63,182 bases of DNA from Rhizosphaericola sp047606825. GTDB lineage: Bacteria; Bacteroidota; Bacteroidia; Chitinophagales; Chitinophagaceae. Below are positions 51,377 to 60,100 of this stretch, in pieces. Made by a program: the position numbers and the translations under genes. The stretch lies in the NCBI GenBank assembly GCA_047606825.1, contig JASGDY010000076.1, positions 1 to 63,182 of the forward strand, in the 5' to 3' direction. Every line of letters begins with the position of its first letter. Position 1 is the first letter of the stretch. Below the pieces are notes generated by a model. The model worked only from the letters and a program-made list of their open reading frames with translations, was not told the origin of the DNA and made no database searches.

Positions 51377-51904
51377 ATGCAGTCATTAACAAATAGAGCG
51401 CAACAGGTGGACAGAAGCCCGATGACGGTTTCGGAGCGGCTGTATATGCCGATATTGAAAGGCATGGGCATTACCTTGTCGCATTTTTTCAAAAAGAAAG
51501 CGACATTTAGTTATCCCGAACAGAAAAGGCCTTTCAGCCCTGTTTTTCGGGGATTGCACGTGCTGAACCGTGACGAGGAAGGGCGCGAACGCTGTACGGC
51601 CTGCGGTCTCTGTGCCGTGGCTTGTCCGGCAGAAGCCATCACGATGGAAGCAGCCGAAAGGCTGCCGGGCGAAGAAAACCTGTACCGTGAAGAGAAATAC
51701 GCGGCAAAATATGAAATCAATATGCTACGTTGCATTTTTTGCGGCTTGTGTGAAGAGGCTTGCCCCAAAGACGCGATTTATCTTTCGGAAACATTTGCGC
51801 CTGCCAACTATGCGCGGAAGACATTTGTGTACGGCAAGCAGGACTTGCTGATTCCTAATCCGGTAACGGAAAAAGAGGAATACGCCAAGGCGAAAGGATT
51901 GTAA
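51377..51904 (+). CDS. nuoI: NADH-quinone oxidoreductase subunit I
   Basis: Carries two [4Fe-4S] clusters (N6a, N6b) between NuoG and NuoB. Of 175 residues, the ferredoxin motifs are RCTACGLCAVACPAEAI and RCIFCGLCEEACPKDAI. An amphipathic N-terminus probably contacts the membrane arm. It is followed by a family C repeat and nuoJ. Confidence 0.96.
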   Translation: MQSLTNRAQQVDRSPMTVSERLYMPILKGMGITLSHFFKKKATFSYPEQKRPFSPVFRGLHVLNRDEEGRERCTACGLCAVACPAEAITMEAAERLPGEENLYREEKYAAKYEINMLRCIFCGLCEEACPKDAIYLSETFAPANYARKTFVYGKQDLLIPNPVTEKEEYAKAKGL

Positions 51905-51919
51905 AATTCCGTAAAATGT

Positions 51920-51948
51920 GTCCCGCAAAGTCCCTGCCGCGGCGGGAG
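51920..51948. repeat. Repeat family C, copy between nuoI and nuoJ
   Basis: CCCGCAAAGTCCCTGCCGC then GGCGGGAG, the same core as at 15029-15056 and 28941-28980. Confidence 0.6.
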
Positions 51949-52010
51949 ACTATGGTGGGGGAAATAAAAAGTAAAAAATCCGACAATGTCGGAAAAAGCA
52001 ATAAAAACGA

Positions 52011-52517
52011 ATGAGTGCAACTGCGATAATTTTTTGGGTGTTGAGTGCGCTTGCGTTGCTGAGCGGCATCATGGTCTTACTGAGCAAAAATCCAGTATAT
52101 AGTGTGCTGTGGCTTATCGGTTTATTCTTTGCCATATCGGGGCATTATATTTTGCTGAACGCGCAGTTTCTGGCGATTGTCAACATCATCGTGTACGCTG
52201 GTGCCATCATGGTCCTGTTCCTTTTTGTCATCATGCTGATGAACCTGAGCGCGGCTGCTGAACCGAAGAAAAAGATATGGATGAAGTTTGCCGGGGTTGT
52301 TTCAGGCGGGTTGCTGTTGTGGATATTCCTTTCGGTCATCCGTTCGTCTAAGGACGTACGCGGAAAGATGGCGGAACTACACATGGGCGATATTGGCTTG
52401 GTGGAGAACCTGGGCAAAGTGTTGTTTACCCAATATGCCGTTCCGTTTGAGATATGTAGTGTGCTGTTTTTGAGTGCGATGGTCGGAGCAGTCGTGATTG
52501 GGAGAAAAGAAGCATGA
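52011..52517 (+). CDS. nuoJ: NADH-quinone oxidoreductase subunit J
   Basis: Membrane-arm subunit of 168 residues with five helices. The conserved helix 3 segment reads IVNIIVYAGAIMVLFLFVIMLMNL. It precedes a MITE-like repeat of 159 bases that separates it from nuoK, with which it is usually tightly coupled. Confidence 0.95.
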   Translation: MSATAIIFWVLSALALLSGIMVLLSKNPVYSVLWLIGLFFAISGHYILLNAQFLAIVNIIVYAGAIMVLFLFVIMLMNLSAAAEPKKKIWMKFAGVVSGGLLLWIFLSVIRSSKDVRGKMAELHMGDIGLVENLGKVLFTQYAVPFEICSVLFLSAMVGAVVIGRKEA

Positions 52518-52556
52518 TAGCGAACAGTTAAGAGTGAATAATTGGACAGCAAAAAT

Positions 52557-52715
52557 AAAAATGTGTATTGTAGAAAGTGAATACCTTACCGTCATTCCCG
52601 CATAGACGGGAATCTGATATAAGAATCTAAAGATTCCTGCCTACGCAGGAATGGCGGCAAGGCGTTCATTGTTCAGTTACATGTGCATTGTCCCGAGTAC
52701 ATTGCACATTTTTAT
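52557..52715. mobile_element. Repeat family B (MITE-like), copy between nuoJ and nuoK
   Basis: The ends AAAAATGTGTATTG and CATTGCACATTTTT match the copy at 45937-46092. The inner arms (about 52584-52615 and 52631-52662) contain GTCATTCCCGCATAGACGGG and an imperfect complement, so this copy is partly decayed. It lies in the middle of the nuo operon. Confidence 0.75.
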
Positions 52716-52790
52716 GGAGCGTAACCGGTTATAAAAATATTTTTTAAAAAAGCTTTTAGCCTTGGGCTGTAAGCATTAAGCGATTTAAAA

Positions 52791-53117
52791 ATGCCGATTG
52801 AGTATTACATAGGTCTGGCCGCTGCGCTGTTTTGCATCGGGATTGTGGGTGTGCTGACACGCCGCAACGCGATTGTCGTCTTTATGTGTATCGAGATTAT
52901 GCTCAACGCTGCCAACCTGTTGTTGGTGGCATTTTCCAAAATGTACGCGGCATTGAATCCTGCCGTAGTCAACGCAGGTATTGACGGACAGTTGTTTGTG
53001 TTTTTTATCATGGTCGTGGCGGCGGCGGAGATAAGTGTCGGGCTGGCGATTATCGTCATGATATACCGCAACGTGCGTTCGGTGGACGTGGGCTTTCTGG
53101 ACAGGTTAAAAAAATAA
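52791..53117 (+). CDS. nuoK: NADH-quinone oxidoreductase subunit K
   Basis: Small antiporter-like membrane subunit of 108 residues with three helices. The conserved intramembrane Glu are seen in VFMCIEIMLNAANLLLV and in AAAEISVGLAIIV. nuoL begins 26 bases later. Confidence 0.96.
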   Translation: MPIEYYIGLAAALFCIGIVGVLTRRNAIVVFMCIEIMLNAANLLLVAFSKMYAALNPAVVNAGIDGQLFVFFIMVVAAAEISVGLAIIVMIYRNVRSVDVGFLDRLKK

Positions 53118-53143
53118 ATTTTTCATTAGGGTAACAGGCGTAT

Positions 53144-55063
53144 ATGAATGTAGCATATTTAGTCCCATTGTTTCCGTTGGTCGGTTTTTTGGCCAATGGG
53201 CTTTTTCGGAAATCGTTGAGCAAATCCGCTATTGGTATTATAGGCAGTGGCAGTATATTGGCGTCATTTGTTGTCAGTGTGCTGCTGTTTTTGGAGGTGA
53301 AGTCCAACGGCGGCAGTGCGGTTGCTTATTTCAATTTCATTTCGGTGGGGAAGTTGTCCATTCCGTTTGCATTTCAGATAGACCAGTTGTCGTCGTTGTT
53401 TTTGCTGATTATCACGGGCATCGGTTTTCTGATACATCTGTATTCCACGGCGTATATGCACGATGAACCGGACGAACATTTTGGCCGCTTTTTTTCCTAT
53501 CTCAACTTGTTTGTTTTTTCCATGCTGTTGCTGGTCATGGGAGCGAACTACGTCGTCATGTTTATCGGCTGGGAAGGAGTGGGCTTGTGTTCCTATCTGT
53601 TGATTGGATTTTGGTATAAAAACAACAACTATAACTATGCGGCGCGAAAGGCGTTTGTGATGAACCGTATCGGCGATTTGGGATTTCTGTTGGCGATGTT
53701 TTGGTTGGTCACGAAATTGGGGACGCTCAACTACGACACTGTTTTTTCCTTGACGGACAAGTTGTCCACGACCGACATTACCGCCATCACCCTGCTGCTG
53801 TTTGTCGGTGCTTGCGGCAAGAGTGCACAGATTCCCTTATATACGTGGCTGCCCGACGCGATGGCGGGTCCGACACCTGTATCGGCGTTGATACATGCGG
53901 CCACGATGGTGACGGCGGGTATTTACATGGTGTGTCGCAGCAATATACTATATACGCTCGCACCGTGTACGCAGGTGGTCATGGCGGTAGTCGGATTGGC
54001 AACGGCGTTGCTGGCAGCAACCATCGCGCTGAAACAGTATGACATCAAAAAAGTATTGGCGTACTCGACGGTAAGCCAACTGGGTTATATGGTTTTGGGG
54101 CTGGGGGTGGGCGCTTATACGGGCGCGATTTTCCATGTAATGACGCACGCATTTTTCAAGGCTTGCCTGTTTTTAGGCGCGGGTTCGGTCATACATGCGG
54201 TTGGTGGCAACCAGGATATACGCACGATGGGCGGTTTGAAAAAATATATGCCGACAACGCATCTCACTTTTTTGCTTTCTTGTTTTGCGATTGCGGGCGT
54301 GCCGCCGTTTTCCGGCTTTTTTTCCAAAGATGAAATATTGGCGGCGGCATATAATGCCAACCCGATTTATTATTGGCTGGGCGTGGTCGGCGCGTTGTTG
54401 ACGGCGTTTTATATGTTCCGGCTGTATGCCGGGACCTTTTTGGGGACGTATAGAGGCACGGACGAGGAAGCGCACCACCTGCACGAAAGTCCCAAGGCGA
54501 TGACGATTCCCTTAATCGTATTGGGTTTGCTGGCGACCGTCGGCGGATTTGTAGGCATTCCCGAAGTGTTTGCCAAGAACGCACATGTATTGGAACATTT
54601 CCTTGACCCGATTTTTGCTAAATCAAAAGCATTGCAACATGCCGAGACGACGCATCTGGAACAAGAGGCTTTGTTGATGGGTGTTTCCACCTTTTTGATT
54701 ATCGCGATGATTGTCTGGGCGTGGACGAAATATGCCAAATGGAAAGACGATTATGATGAAAACACGGGGGCGGCGAAGTTTTTGGAAAATGCGTGGTACG
54801 TGGACAAACTGTATAATACCGTCATCGTCGGCCCCGTATTGTGGTTCGCTGGATTTTTGAAAAATGCCGTGGAAAAATCCGGTATTGACGGCATCGTCAA
54901 CGGTGTCGGGACGGCGGTGCAATATTCATCCAAAAAGTTGCGGTTGCTGCAAAACGGAAAGATTGAAAATTATTTGCTGTACATGGTCTTGTCGATGGTT
55001 GCGCTGTTTTTGATTTATTGGAACCAGGCCTATGTCGTACATTTTTTTAAAAAAATATTTTAA
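53144..55063 (+). CDS. nuoL: NADH-quinone oxidoreductase subunit L
   Basis: Largest proton-pumping membrane subunit, 639 residues with about sixteen helices and the long C-terminal lateral helix. Signature segments are GWEGVGLCSYLLIGFW, GKSAQIPLYTWLPDAMAGPT with VSALIHAATMVTAGIY, and HAFFKACLFLGAGSVIHA. Key Glu and Lys residues of the pumping channel are in these segments. Confidence 0.97.
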   Translation: MNVAYLVPLFPLVGFLANGLFRKSLSKSAIGIIGSGSILASFVVSVLLFLEVKSNGGSAVAYFNFISVGKLSIPFAFQIDQLSSLFLLIITGIGFLIHLYSTAYMHDEPDEHFGRFFSYLNLFVFSMLLLVMGANYVVMFIGWEGVGLCSYLLIGFWYKNNNYNYAARKAFVMNRIGDLGFLLAMFWLVTKLGTLNYDTVFSLTDKLSTTDITAITLLLFVGACGKSAQIPLYTWLPDAMAGPTPVSALIHAATMVTAGIYMVCRSNILYTLAPCTQVVMAVVGLATALLAATIALKQYDIKKVLAYSTVSQLGYMVLGLGVGAYTGAIFHVMTHAFFKACLFLGAGSVIHAVGGNQDIRTMGGLKKYMPTTHLTFLLSCFAIAGVPPFSGFFSKDEILAAAYNANPIYYWLGVVGALLTAFYMFRLYAGTFLGTYRGTDEEAHHLHESPKAMTIPLIVLGLLATVGGFVGIPEVFAKNAHVLEHFLDPIFAKSKALQHAETTHLEQEALLMGVSTFLIIAMIVWAWTKYAKWKDDYDENTGAAKFLENAWYVDKLYNTVIVGPVLWFAGFLKNAVEKSGIDGIVNGVGTAVQYSSKKLRLLQNGKIENYLLYMVLSMVALFLIYWNQAYVVHFFKKIF

Positions 55064-55081
55064 GCAAACAGAACCCATTGT

Positions 55082-56506
55082 ATGTTACTTGTCTTACTGA
55101 TATTGATTCCCGTGGTGGGTGGCCTTCTTTCTTTTTTGCTAAAGGACAACGCGCTTGCCAAAAACATTTCCTTGTCGTTTGGCGTGGCGACTTTTTTAGT
55201 GTCGCTGTGCACGGCTTGCCATGGCGGGCCGCTGACTTACACTGCGGAATGGCTGCCGGAGCTCGGAAGCAGCTTTAGCCTTTCGCTGGACGGCATCGCC
55301 AAACTCCTTTGTTTGCTTACGGGATTGTCGCTGCCGTTGATATTGCTTGGGACATATACCAACAATTACGAAGCTTCCAACCAGTTTTACGGATTGCTGT
55401 TGCTGACGCAGGCAGGACTGATGGGCGTGTTCCTCGCATCGGACGTGTTGTTGTTTTATTTCTTTTGGGAATTGGCGTTGATTCCTGCGTATTTCCTCTG
55501 TTCGCAGTGGGGTGGAGAGCGTCGGATACGGGTCGCGTTTAAGTTTTTTGTATATACGTTTGCGGGTTCGTTGCTGTTGCTCGTAGGCATTTTGTACCTG
55601 TATGCCAAAACACCCGAACATTCCTTTGCGTTGGAGGCTTTTTATAAACTGAAATTAAGCGCAAAGGAGCAAAATGTTTTTTTCTGGCTGTTCTTTTTGG
55701 CGTTTGCCATTAAGATGCCGTTGTTTCCGTTCCATACATGGCAGCCCGACGCTTACGAACAGTCGCCGACGGCAGTTACGGCGGTGTTGAGCGGTATCAT
55801 GGCAAAGATGGGGTTATATGCCGTTGTGCGTTGGTTGTTGCCCATTTTTCCGGTTGCTTCGCAGTATTTTTCGCATTTGGTTGTGGTGGTTGCGGTCATT
55901 GGTATTGTGTACGCTTCGTTGATTGCGATTAAAGAAGATGACATGAAGCGATTGGTTGCGTATTCGTCCATCGCGCATATCGGTTTGATGTGTGCCGGGC
56001 TGTTTAGCCACACGGAATATGGCGTGCAGGGTGCACTGATACAACTGTTTAACCACGGCATCAACGTCATGGGATTATGGCTCGTGGTCAACGTCGTCGA
56101 ACAACAAACCGGAACGCGGAAATTCAGTGAGCTCGGCGGTCTGGCGCAGAAAGCACCCCTATTGGCGACGCTGTTTTGCGTTTTGGTATTTGCAAATGTC
56201 GCACTGCCATTGACCAATGCTTTTGTCGGGGAGTTCTTGATGTTTTTAGGATTGTTCCAATATAGTACAGGACTGGCGGCGGTGGCTTGCGTGTCGATTA
56301 TTTTAAGTGCGGTTTATAGTCTGTGGATGATGCAAAAGATATTTTACGGTCCTACTTCCGCAAAGACGGAACGTGCCGTGGATGCTAATCCAGTGGTCAG
56401 TTTTTCATTGGTTGTAATCGTTATATTGATAATAATCGGTGGCGTGTATCCGCAGCCTGTATTGGATTTGGTAAAAGATACGGTGCAAGCGGTATTGGTG
56501 AAATAA
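55082..56506 (+). CDS. nuoM: NADH-quinone oxidoreductase subunit M
   Basis: Proton-pumping antiporter-like subunit of 474 residues. The conserved helices include FYFFWELALIPAYFLCSQWG with its channel Glu, and AIKMPLFPFHTWQPDAYEQ with Lys and the downstream HxxP loop. It lies 18 bases after nuoL. The 171 bases after it are AT-rich with no clear signal. Confidence 0.96.
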   Translation: MLLVLLILIPVVGGLLSFLLKDNALAKNISLSFGVATFLVSLCTACHGGPLTYTAEWLPELGSSFSLSLDGIAKLLCLLTGLSLPLILLGTYTNNYEASNQFYGLLLLTQAGLMGVFLASDVLLFYFFWELALIPAYFLCSQWGGERRIRVAFKFFVYTFAGSLLLLVGILYLYAKTPEHSFALEAFYKLKLSAKEQNVFFWLFFLAFAIKMPLFPFHTWQPDAYEQSPTAVTAVLSGIMAKMGLYAVVRWLLPIFPVASQYFSHLVVVVAVIGIVYASLIAIKEDDMKRLVAYSSIAHIGLMCAGLFSHTEYGVQGALIQLFNHGINVMGLWLVVNVVEQQTGTRKFSELGGLAQKAPLLATLFCVLVFANVALPLTNAFVGEFLMFLGLFQYSTGLAAVACVSIILSAVYSLWMMQKIFYGPTSAKTERAVDANPVVSFSLVVIVILIIIGGVYPQPVLDLVKDTVQAVLVK

Positions 56507-56677
56507 GGATGGAATTGTTGAATTTTTTTGGGTTAAGGTTATTGGGTTGAAGGGCTAAAATCTATACCTTGTAAAGGATAAATTAGTGACTGAATATACA
56601 ATTTTGACCTTGAGAAGTAAAAAAAATTAAATTAGTTTAATTAATTAAAATAGTAAAAAAACATTGGGGATGGCTTT

Positions 56678-58105
56678 ATGGATGCAATAATACTATCGGC
56701 AGTTTGGGGTATTGTGATGATGCTTAGCAGCGTTCTTGTGGCCAACAAAAAGGCGTACAAAACGATTGCCTTGGCCGGGCTAGCCATTTTGCTTGTCGCC
56801 AATATCCGGGAGACCTACAACGGTCCTCTATGGGATATCAATACATACGGAATGCTGTCATTTGACGGATATAGTCTGTATTTCAATACGATTGCGATTG
56901 TGTGTACAGGCGTTTATTTTTTGCTGACGGGTTCGCAGATTGAAAAAGTCGGCGACCATGTGGCGGAATATTTTTCGTTGCTGTTTTTTGTGTTGTGCGG
57001 CACGACGATTCTGTCTTCCTACAATAATCTGTTGATGTTGTTTGTCGGTATTGAGATATTGACGATACCGCAATATATACTTGCCGGCACCAAAAAGAAA
57101 GACCTGAAAAGCAACGAGGCGGCATTGAAATATTTTTTGATGGGTTCGTTTTCCACGGGTATCATGTTGATGGGCATTGCGTTGGTGTATGGCGGTACAG
57201 GTTCGTTGGGATTGGAAGCTGCCAAGGTCGCCGCTGGCGTCAAAGGCGGTACGATGCTTTCTTTTCTGGAAGTAGCGGGAATGCTGTTGCTGACGTTTTC
57301 GTTGGCTTTTAAAGTCTCCGCTGCGCCGTTCCATTTTTGGACACCGGACGTGTATGAAGGCGCACCGAGTGCATTCACTTCCTATATGGCCTCAGTCGTC
57401 AAGGCATCGGCTTTCATCGCCTTTCTCAAACTCTTTCTCGCGCGCACGGCCGCGACGAGCGTGGGCGTCAGTAGCCTGCTTGGGGTGGACTGGAAAATGC
57501 TCACGGCGATATTGATTATCGGCACTTTGCTTGTGGGCAATATCACCGCCATCATGCAGCACAATGTCAAGCGGATGCTGGCGTATTCCAGTATTGCACA
57601 GGCGGGTTTTATGCTGCTTTCCTTGTTCAGTCTCAATACGATGGCGCGGGAAGGTTTGTTGCTCTATTCGGTGGCGTACAGTCTTGCGACCATCGGGATA
57701 TTTTCGGTGCTTTCACGGATGAAAGATTATAGTTTTGAAGGCTACAATGGACTTGCCAAGGCGCATCCGGCTTTGGCTTTTGCCAATACCGTCTTTTTGT
57801 TGTCGCTGGCCGGAATTCCTTTGACGGCGGGCTTCTTCGCCAAATACTATATGCTGGCTTCCGTTGCGCAGACTGGACATTGTATGTGGTTGGTGGTTGT
57901 GGGCGTTTTGTTTGCTGCGACGAGCGCGTATTACTATTTCCGTGTCATACAGGCGATGTATTTCAAAAAGGCGGAAAACAACCATGAAGGGCATTTGGAA
58001 GAAACACCGGGGAAAGGTTTTAATGTTCTTGTCCTATTGCTGTCGGCCGTCATTATACTAGTTGGTATTTTTCCGAATTGGGTTTTGTATTGGCTGTATA
58101 ATTAA
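56678..58105 (+). CDS. nuoN: NADH-quinone oxidoreductase subunit N
   Basis: Third antiporter-like pumping subunit, 475 residues and about fourteen helices. The diagnostic segments are LFVGIEILTIPQYILAG, SLAFKVSAAPFHFWTPDVYEG and LAYSSIAQAGFMLLSL. It is the last gene of the nuo operon and is followed by a hairpin terminator. Confidence 0.96.
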   Translation: MDAIILSAVWGIVMMLSSVLVANKKAYKTIALAGLAILLVANIRETYNGPLWDINTYGMLSFDGYSLYFNTIAIVCTGVYFLLTGSQIEKVGDHVAEYFSLLFFVLCGTTILSSYNNLLMLFVGIEILTIPQYILAGTKKKDLKSNEAALKYFLMGSFSTGIMLMGIALVYGGTGSLGLEAAKVAAGVKGGTMLSFLEVAGMLLLTFSLAFKVSAAPFHFWTPDVYEGAPSAFTSYMASVVKASAFIAFLKLFLARTAATSVGVSSLLGVDWKMLTAILIIGTLLVGNITAIMQHNVKRMLAYSSIAQAGFMLLSLFSLNTMAREGLLLYSVAYSLATIGIFSVLSRMKDYSFEGYNGLAKAHPALAFANTVFLLSLAGIPLTAGFFAKYYMLASVAQTGHCMWLVVVGVLFAATSAYYYFRVIQAMYFKKAENNHEGHLEETPGKGFNVLVLLLSAVIILVGIFPNWVLYWLYN

Positions 58106-58111
58106 GTTCCG

Positions 58112-58157
58112 CCGTGGTTCGTGTACGGATACGAACCACGGGAAAAACTGTTTTTTA
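58112..58157. terminator. Terminator after nuoN
   Basis: CCGTGGTTCGT and ACGAACCACGG form an 11-bp stem around an 8-base loop, with a six-base T-run about ten bases downstream. It ends the nuo operon and may also serve the converging cysteine synthase gene. Confidence 0.7.
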
Positions 58158-58183
58158 CTTTCGACAAGAAGCCCAAAGAAGCA

Positions 58184-59059
58184 TCATTCCCCAAACAACC
58201 CAGAACTCAGGTACCTGTCGCCTCGGTCGCAGGCAATGAACACAATCGTACCTTCCTCGATACCGTTGGCAACCTTCAATGCCGCACTGAAAGCCCCGCC
58301 GGTACTCATTCCTGCAAACAGACCTTCGCGCTGGACCAGTTGACGAGTCATGGTTGTTGCGTCTTCCTGGGAGATGTCGATGGTCTGGTCTACCCATTTT
58401 GGGTCAAATATTTTGGGCAGGTATTCCACAGGCCATCTGCGGATACCGGGAATGGAAGCTTCTTCCGTCGGTTGGCAGCCAATGATTTGGATATTAGGAT
58501 TCTTTTCCTTCAGGAACATGGAGTTGCCCATAATCGTTCCAGTAGTACCCATGGCACTGACAAAATGTGTTATTTTCCCTTCTGTGTCGCGCCAGATTTC
58601 CGGTGCAGTGGACTTGATATGCGCCTTATAGTTGTCTGGGTTAGCAAACTGGTTAAGGATGTGATATTCTGGCGATTGTGCTTTCTCTTCGGCATAGTCC
58701 CGACATATTTCCATGGAATCCAATAGCGTTACTTTAGCGCCGAAAGCTTGCATGGTCAGGGTTCTTTCCTTAGTGGAGTTGGCAGGCATGACCAGTTCGA
58801 TGGAGAGTCCATATATACCGGCAATCATCGCGAGGGCAATGCCTGTGTTACCACTTGTTGGTTCTATGAGTTTTGTGTCTTTATTTATTTCTCCTCTTTC
58901 CAGTGCAGAACGTATCATATTGAGGGCTGCTCTGTCCTTGACGCTGCCGCCGGGGTTATTACCCTCCATTTTGGCATAGATTTTCACGTGGGGATTGTCG
59001 TGGAACCTTGAAATCTCAACCAATGGTGTATTTCCTATTGTATCTATTAAAGTGCTCAT
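58184..59059 (-). CDS. cysM: Cysteine synthase (O-acetylserine sulfhydrylase, CysM-like)
   Basis: Makes L-cysteine from O-acetylserine and sulphide with PLP. The PLP-binding Lys41 is in GGSVKDRAALN, the substrate loop is PTSGNTGIALAM, and the phosphate-binding GTTGTIMG lies near 170. At 291 residues it is at the shorter CysM end of the family. It follows the serine acetyltransferase gene by 68 bases, forming a cysteine operon. Confidence 0.94.
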   Translation of the reverse strand: MSTLIDTIGNTPLVEISRFHDNPHVKIYAKMEGNNPGGSVKDRAALNMIRSALERGEINKDTKLIEPTSGNTGIALAMIAGIYGLSIELVMPANSTKERTLTMQAFGAKVTLLDSMEICRDYAEEKAQSPEYHILNQFANPDNYKAHIKSTAPEIWRDTEGKITHFVSAMGTTGTIMGNSMFLKEKNPNIQIIGCQPTEEASIPGIRRWPVEYLPKIFDPKWVDQTIDISQEDATTMTRQLVQREGLFAGMSTGGAFSAALKVANGIEEGTIVFIACDRGDRYLSSGLFGE

Positions 59060-59127
59060 TTTTAAAATTTTTACGTGCGTGTTCAGTCGCTAGCCGGTAG
59101 CAACTTACAACCTGTAGTTGGAATATT

Positions 59128-59964
59128 TTAACTCCTGATTTCTGCTTGGGAATCGATTGTTTTAGTGTTGGCCTGATGGTATATAGTCATGTAGGGAGCT
59201 ACACTTGCGGTCAGCCATACGTTGCCCCCGATAACCGTATCATGCCCGATAACAGTCTCTCCACCTAGTATCGTGGCGTTGGAATAGATGATGACATTGT
59301 CTTCTATCGTCGGATGGCGTTTGGTGTCGGCAAGAATCTTTTCGACGCTCAGCGCACCTAAGGTAACGCCTTGGTATAGCTTGACATGCTTGCCGATGAT
59401 AGTCGTTTCACCTATGACAACGCCTGTCCCATGGTCAATCGACAGGTAATCACCAATCGTTGCGCCGGGATGGATGTCGATACCTGTTATGGAATGCGCA
59501 TACTCTGTCAGGATGCGCGGAATCAGCGGTACACCTGACTGGTATAGTTGGTGGGCGATACGATATACCGCAATAGCCAAAAAACCAGGATAGGTCCGGA
59601 TGACTTCCTTGAGGCTTTTTGCAGCGGGGTCGCCGTCCAATATCGCATCGGCATCTGTAAGCATCGAAGCGTACAGCGTCGGCAACTGTTCAAAAAAACG
59701 ACGTGCAATGGCTTGATGTGGACATCGTTCACATATTTCGGAGTGGCGCATGATATCCTCCAGTTCGCGTTCGGCTTTATGGAAGGTCAGTTCAATACCT
59801 TTGATGGTACTGAAATCGGCGGTTTTTTGCTGCGGGAAGAGCATTTCCAAAATGCTCAATGCCCATCCAGCAATTCTTTTGTTGGACGGCATTTCGAGTA
59901 CCTGGTTCTGTTTTTTCAGGAGGTGCTCGTAAAAATCCAATTTATCGTTTAGGTCTCGGCTCAT
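59128..59964 (-). CDS. cysE: Serine O-acetyltransferase (EpsC/CysE type)
   Basis: Acetylates serine to O-acetylserine, the substrate of the next gene. Of 278 residues, an N-terminal helical domain is followed by the left-handed beta-helix with hexapeptide repeats from TGIDIHPGATIG through IDHGTGVVIGETTIIG to GGETVIGHDTVIGGNVW. The catalytic His are in DIHPGA and SIDHGTG. This is the EpsC subtype common in Bacteroidetes. An exact -7 promoter element lies about 20 bases upstream. Confidence 0.94.
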   Translation of the reverse strand: MSRDLNDKLDFYEHLLKKQNQVLEMPSNKRIAGWALSILEMLFPQQKTADFSTIKGIELTFHKAERELEDIMRHSEICERCPHQAIARRFFEQLPTLYASMLTDADAILDGDPAAKSLKEVIRTYPGFLAIAVYRIAHQLYQSGVPLIPRILTEYAHSITGIDIHPGATIGDYLSIDHGTGVVIGETTIIGKHVKLYQGVTLGALSVEKILADTKRHPTIEDNVIIYSNATILGGETVIGHDTVIGGNVWLTASVAPYMTIYHQANTKTIDSQAEIRS

Positions 59965-59981
59965 GTTTTTGCGGTTCGCAG

Positions 59982-59989
59982 CAAATATA
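59982..59989 (-). promoter_or_regulatory. Promoter -7 element for cysE-cysM
   Basis: The minus strand reads TATATTTG, an exact TAnnTTTG match, about 18 bases before the cysE start codon. The -33 box is unclear. Confidence 0.45.
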
Positions 59990-60100
59990 CTATACTTATT
60001 TGGTAGGAAGATGGGTATTGCTTGGCGGTATTTTGTCTTCAGAACGAAAACAGGTTGCTATCATTATGATTATCAGTATGTTAGCTGGTGAACGTTATGT

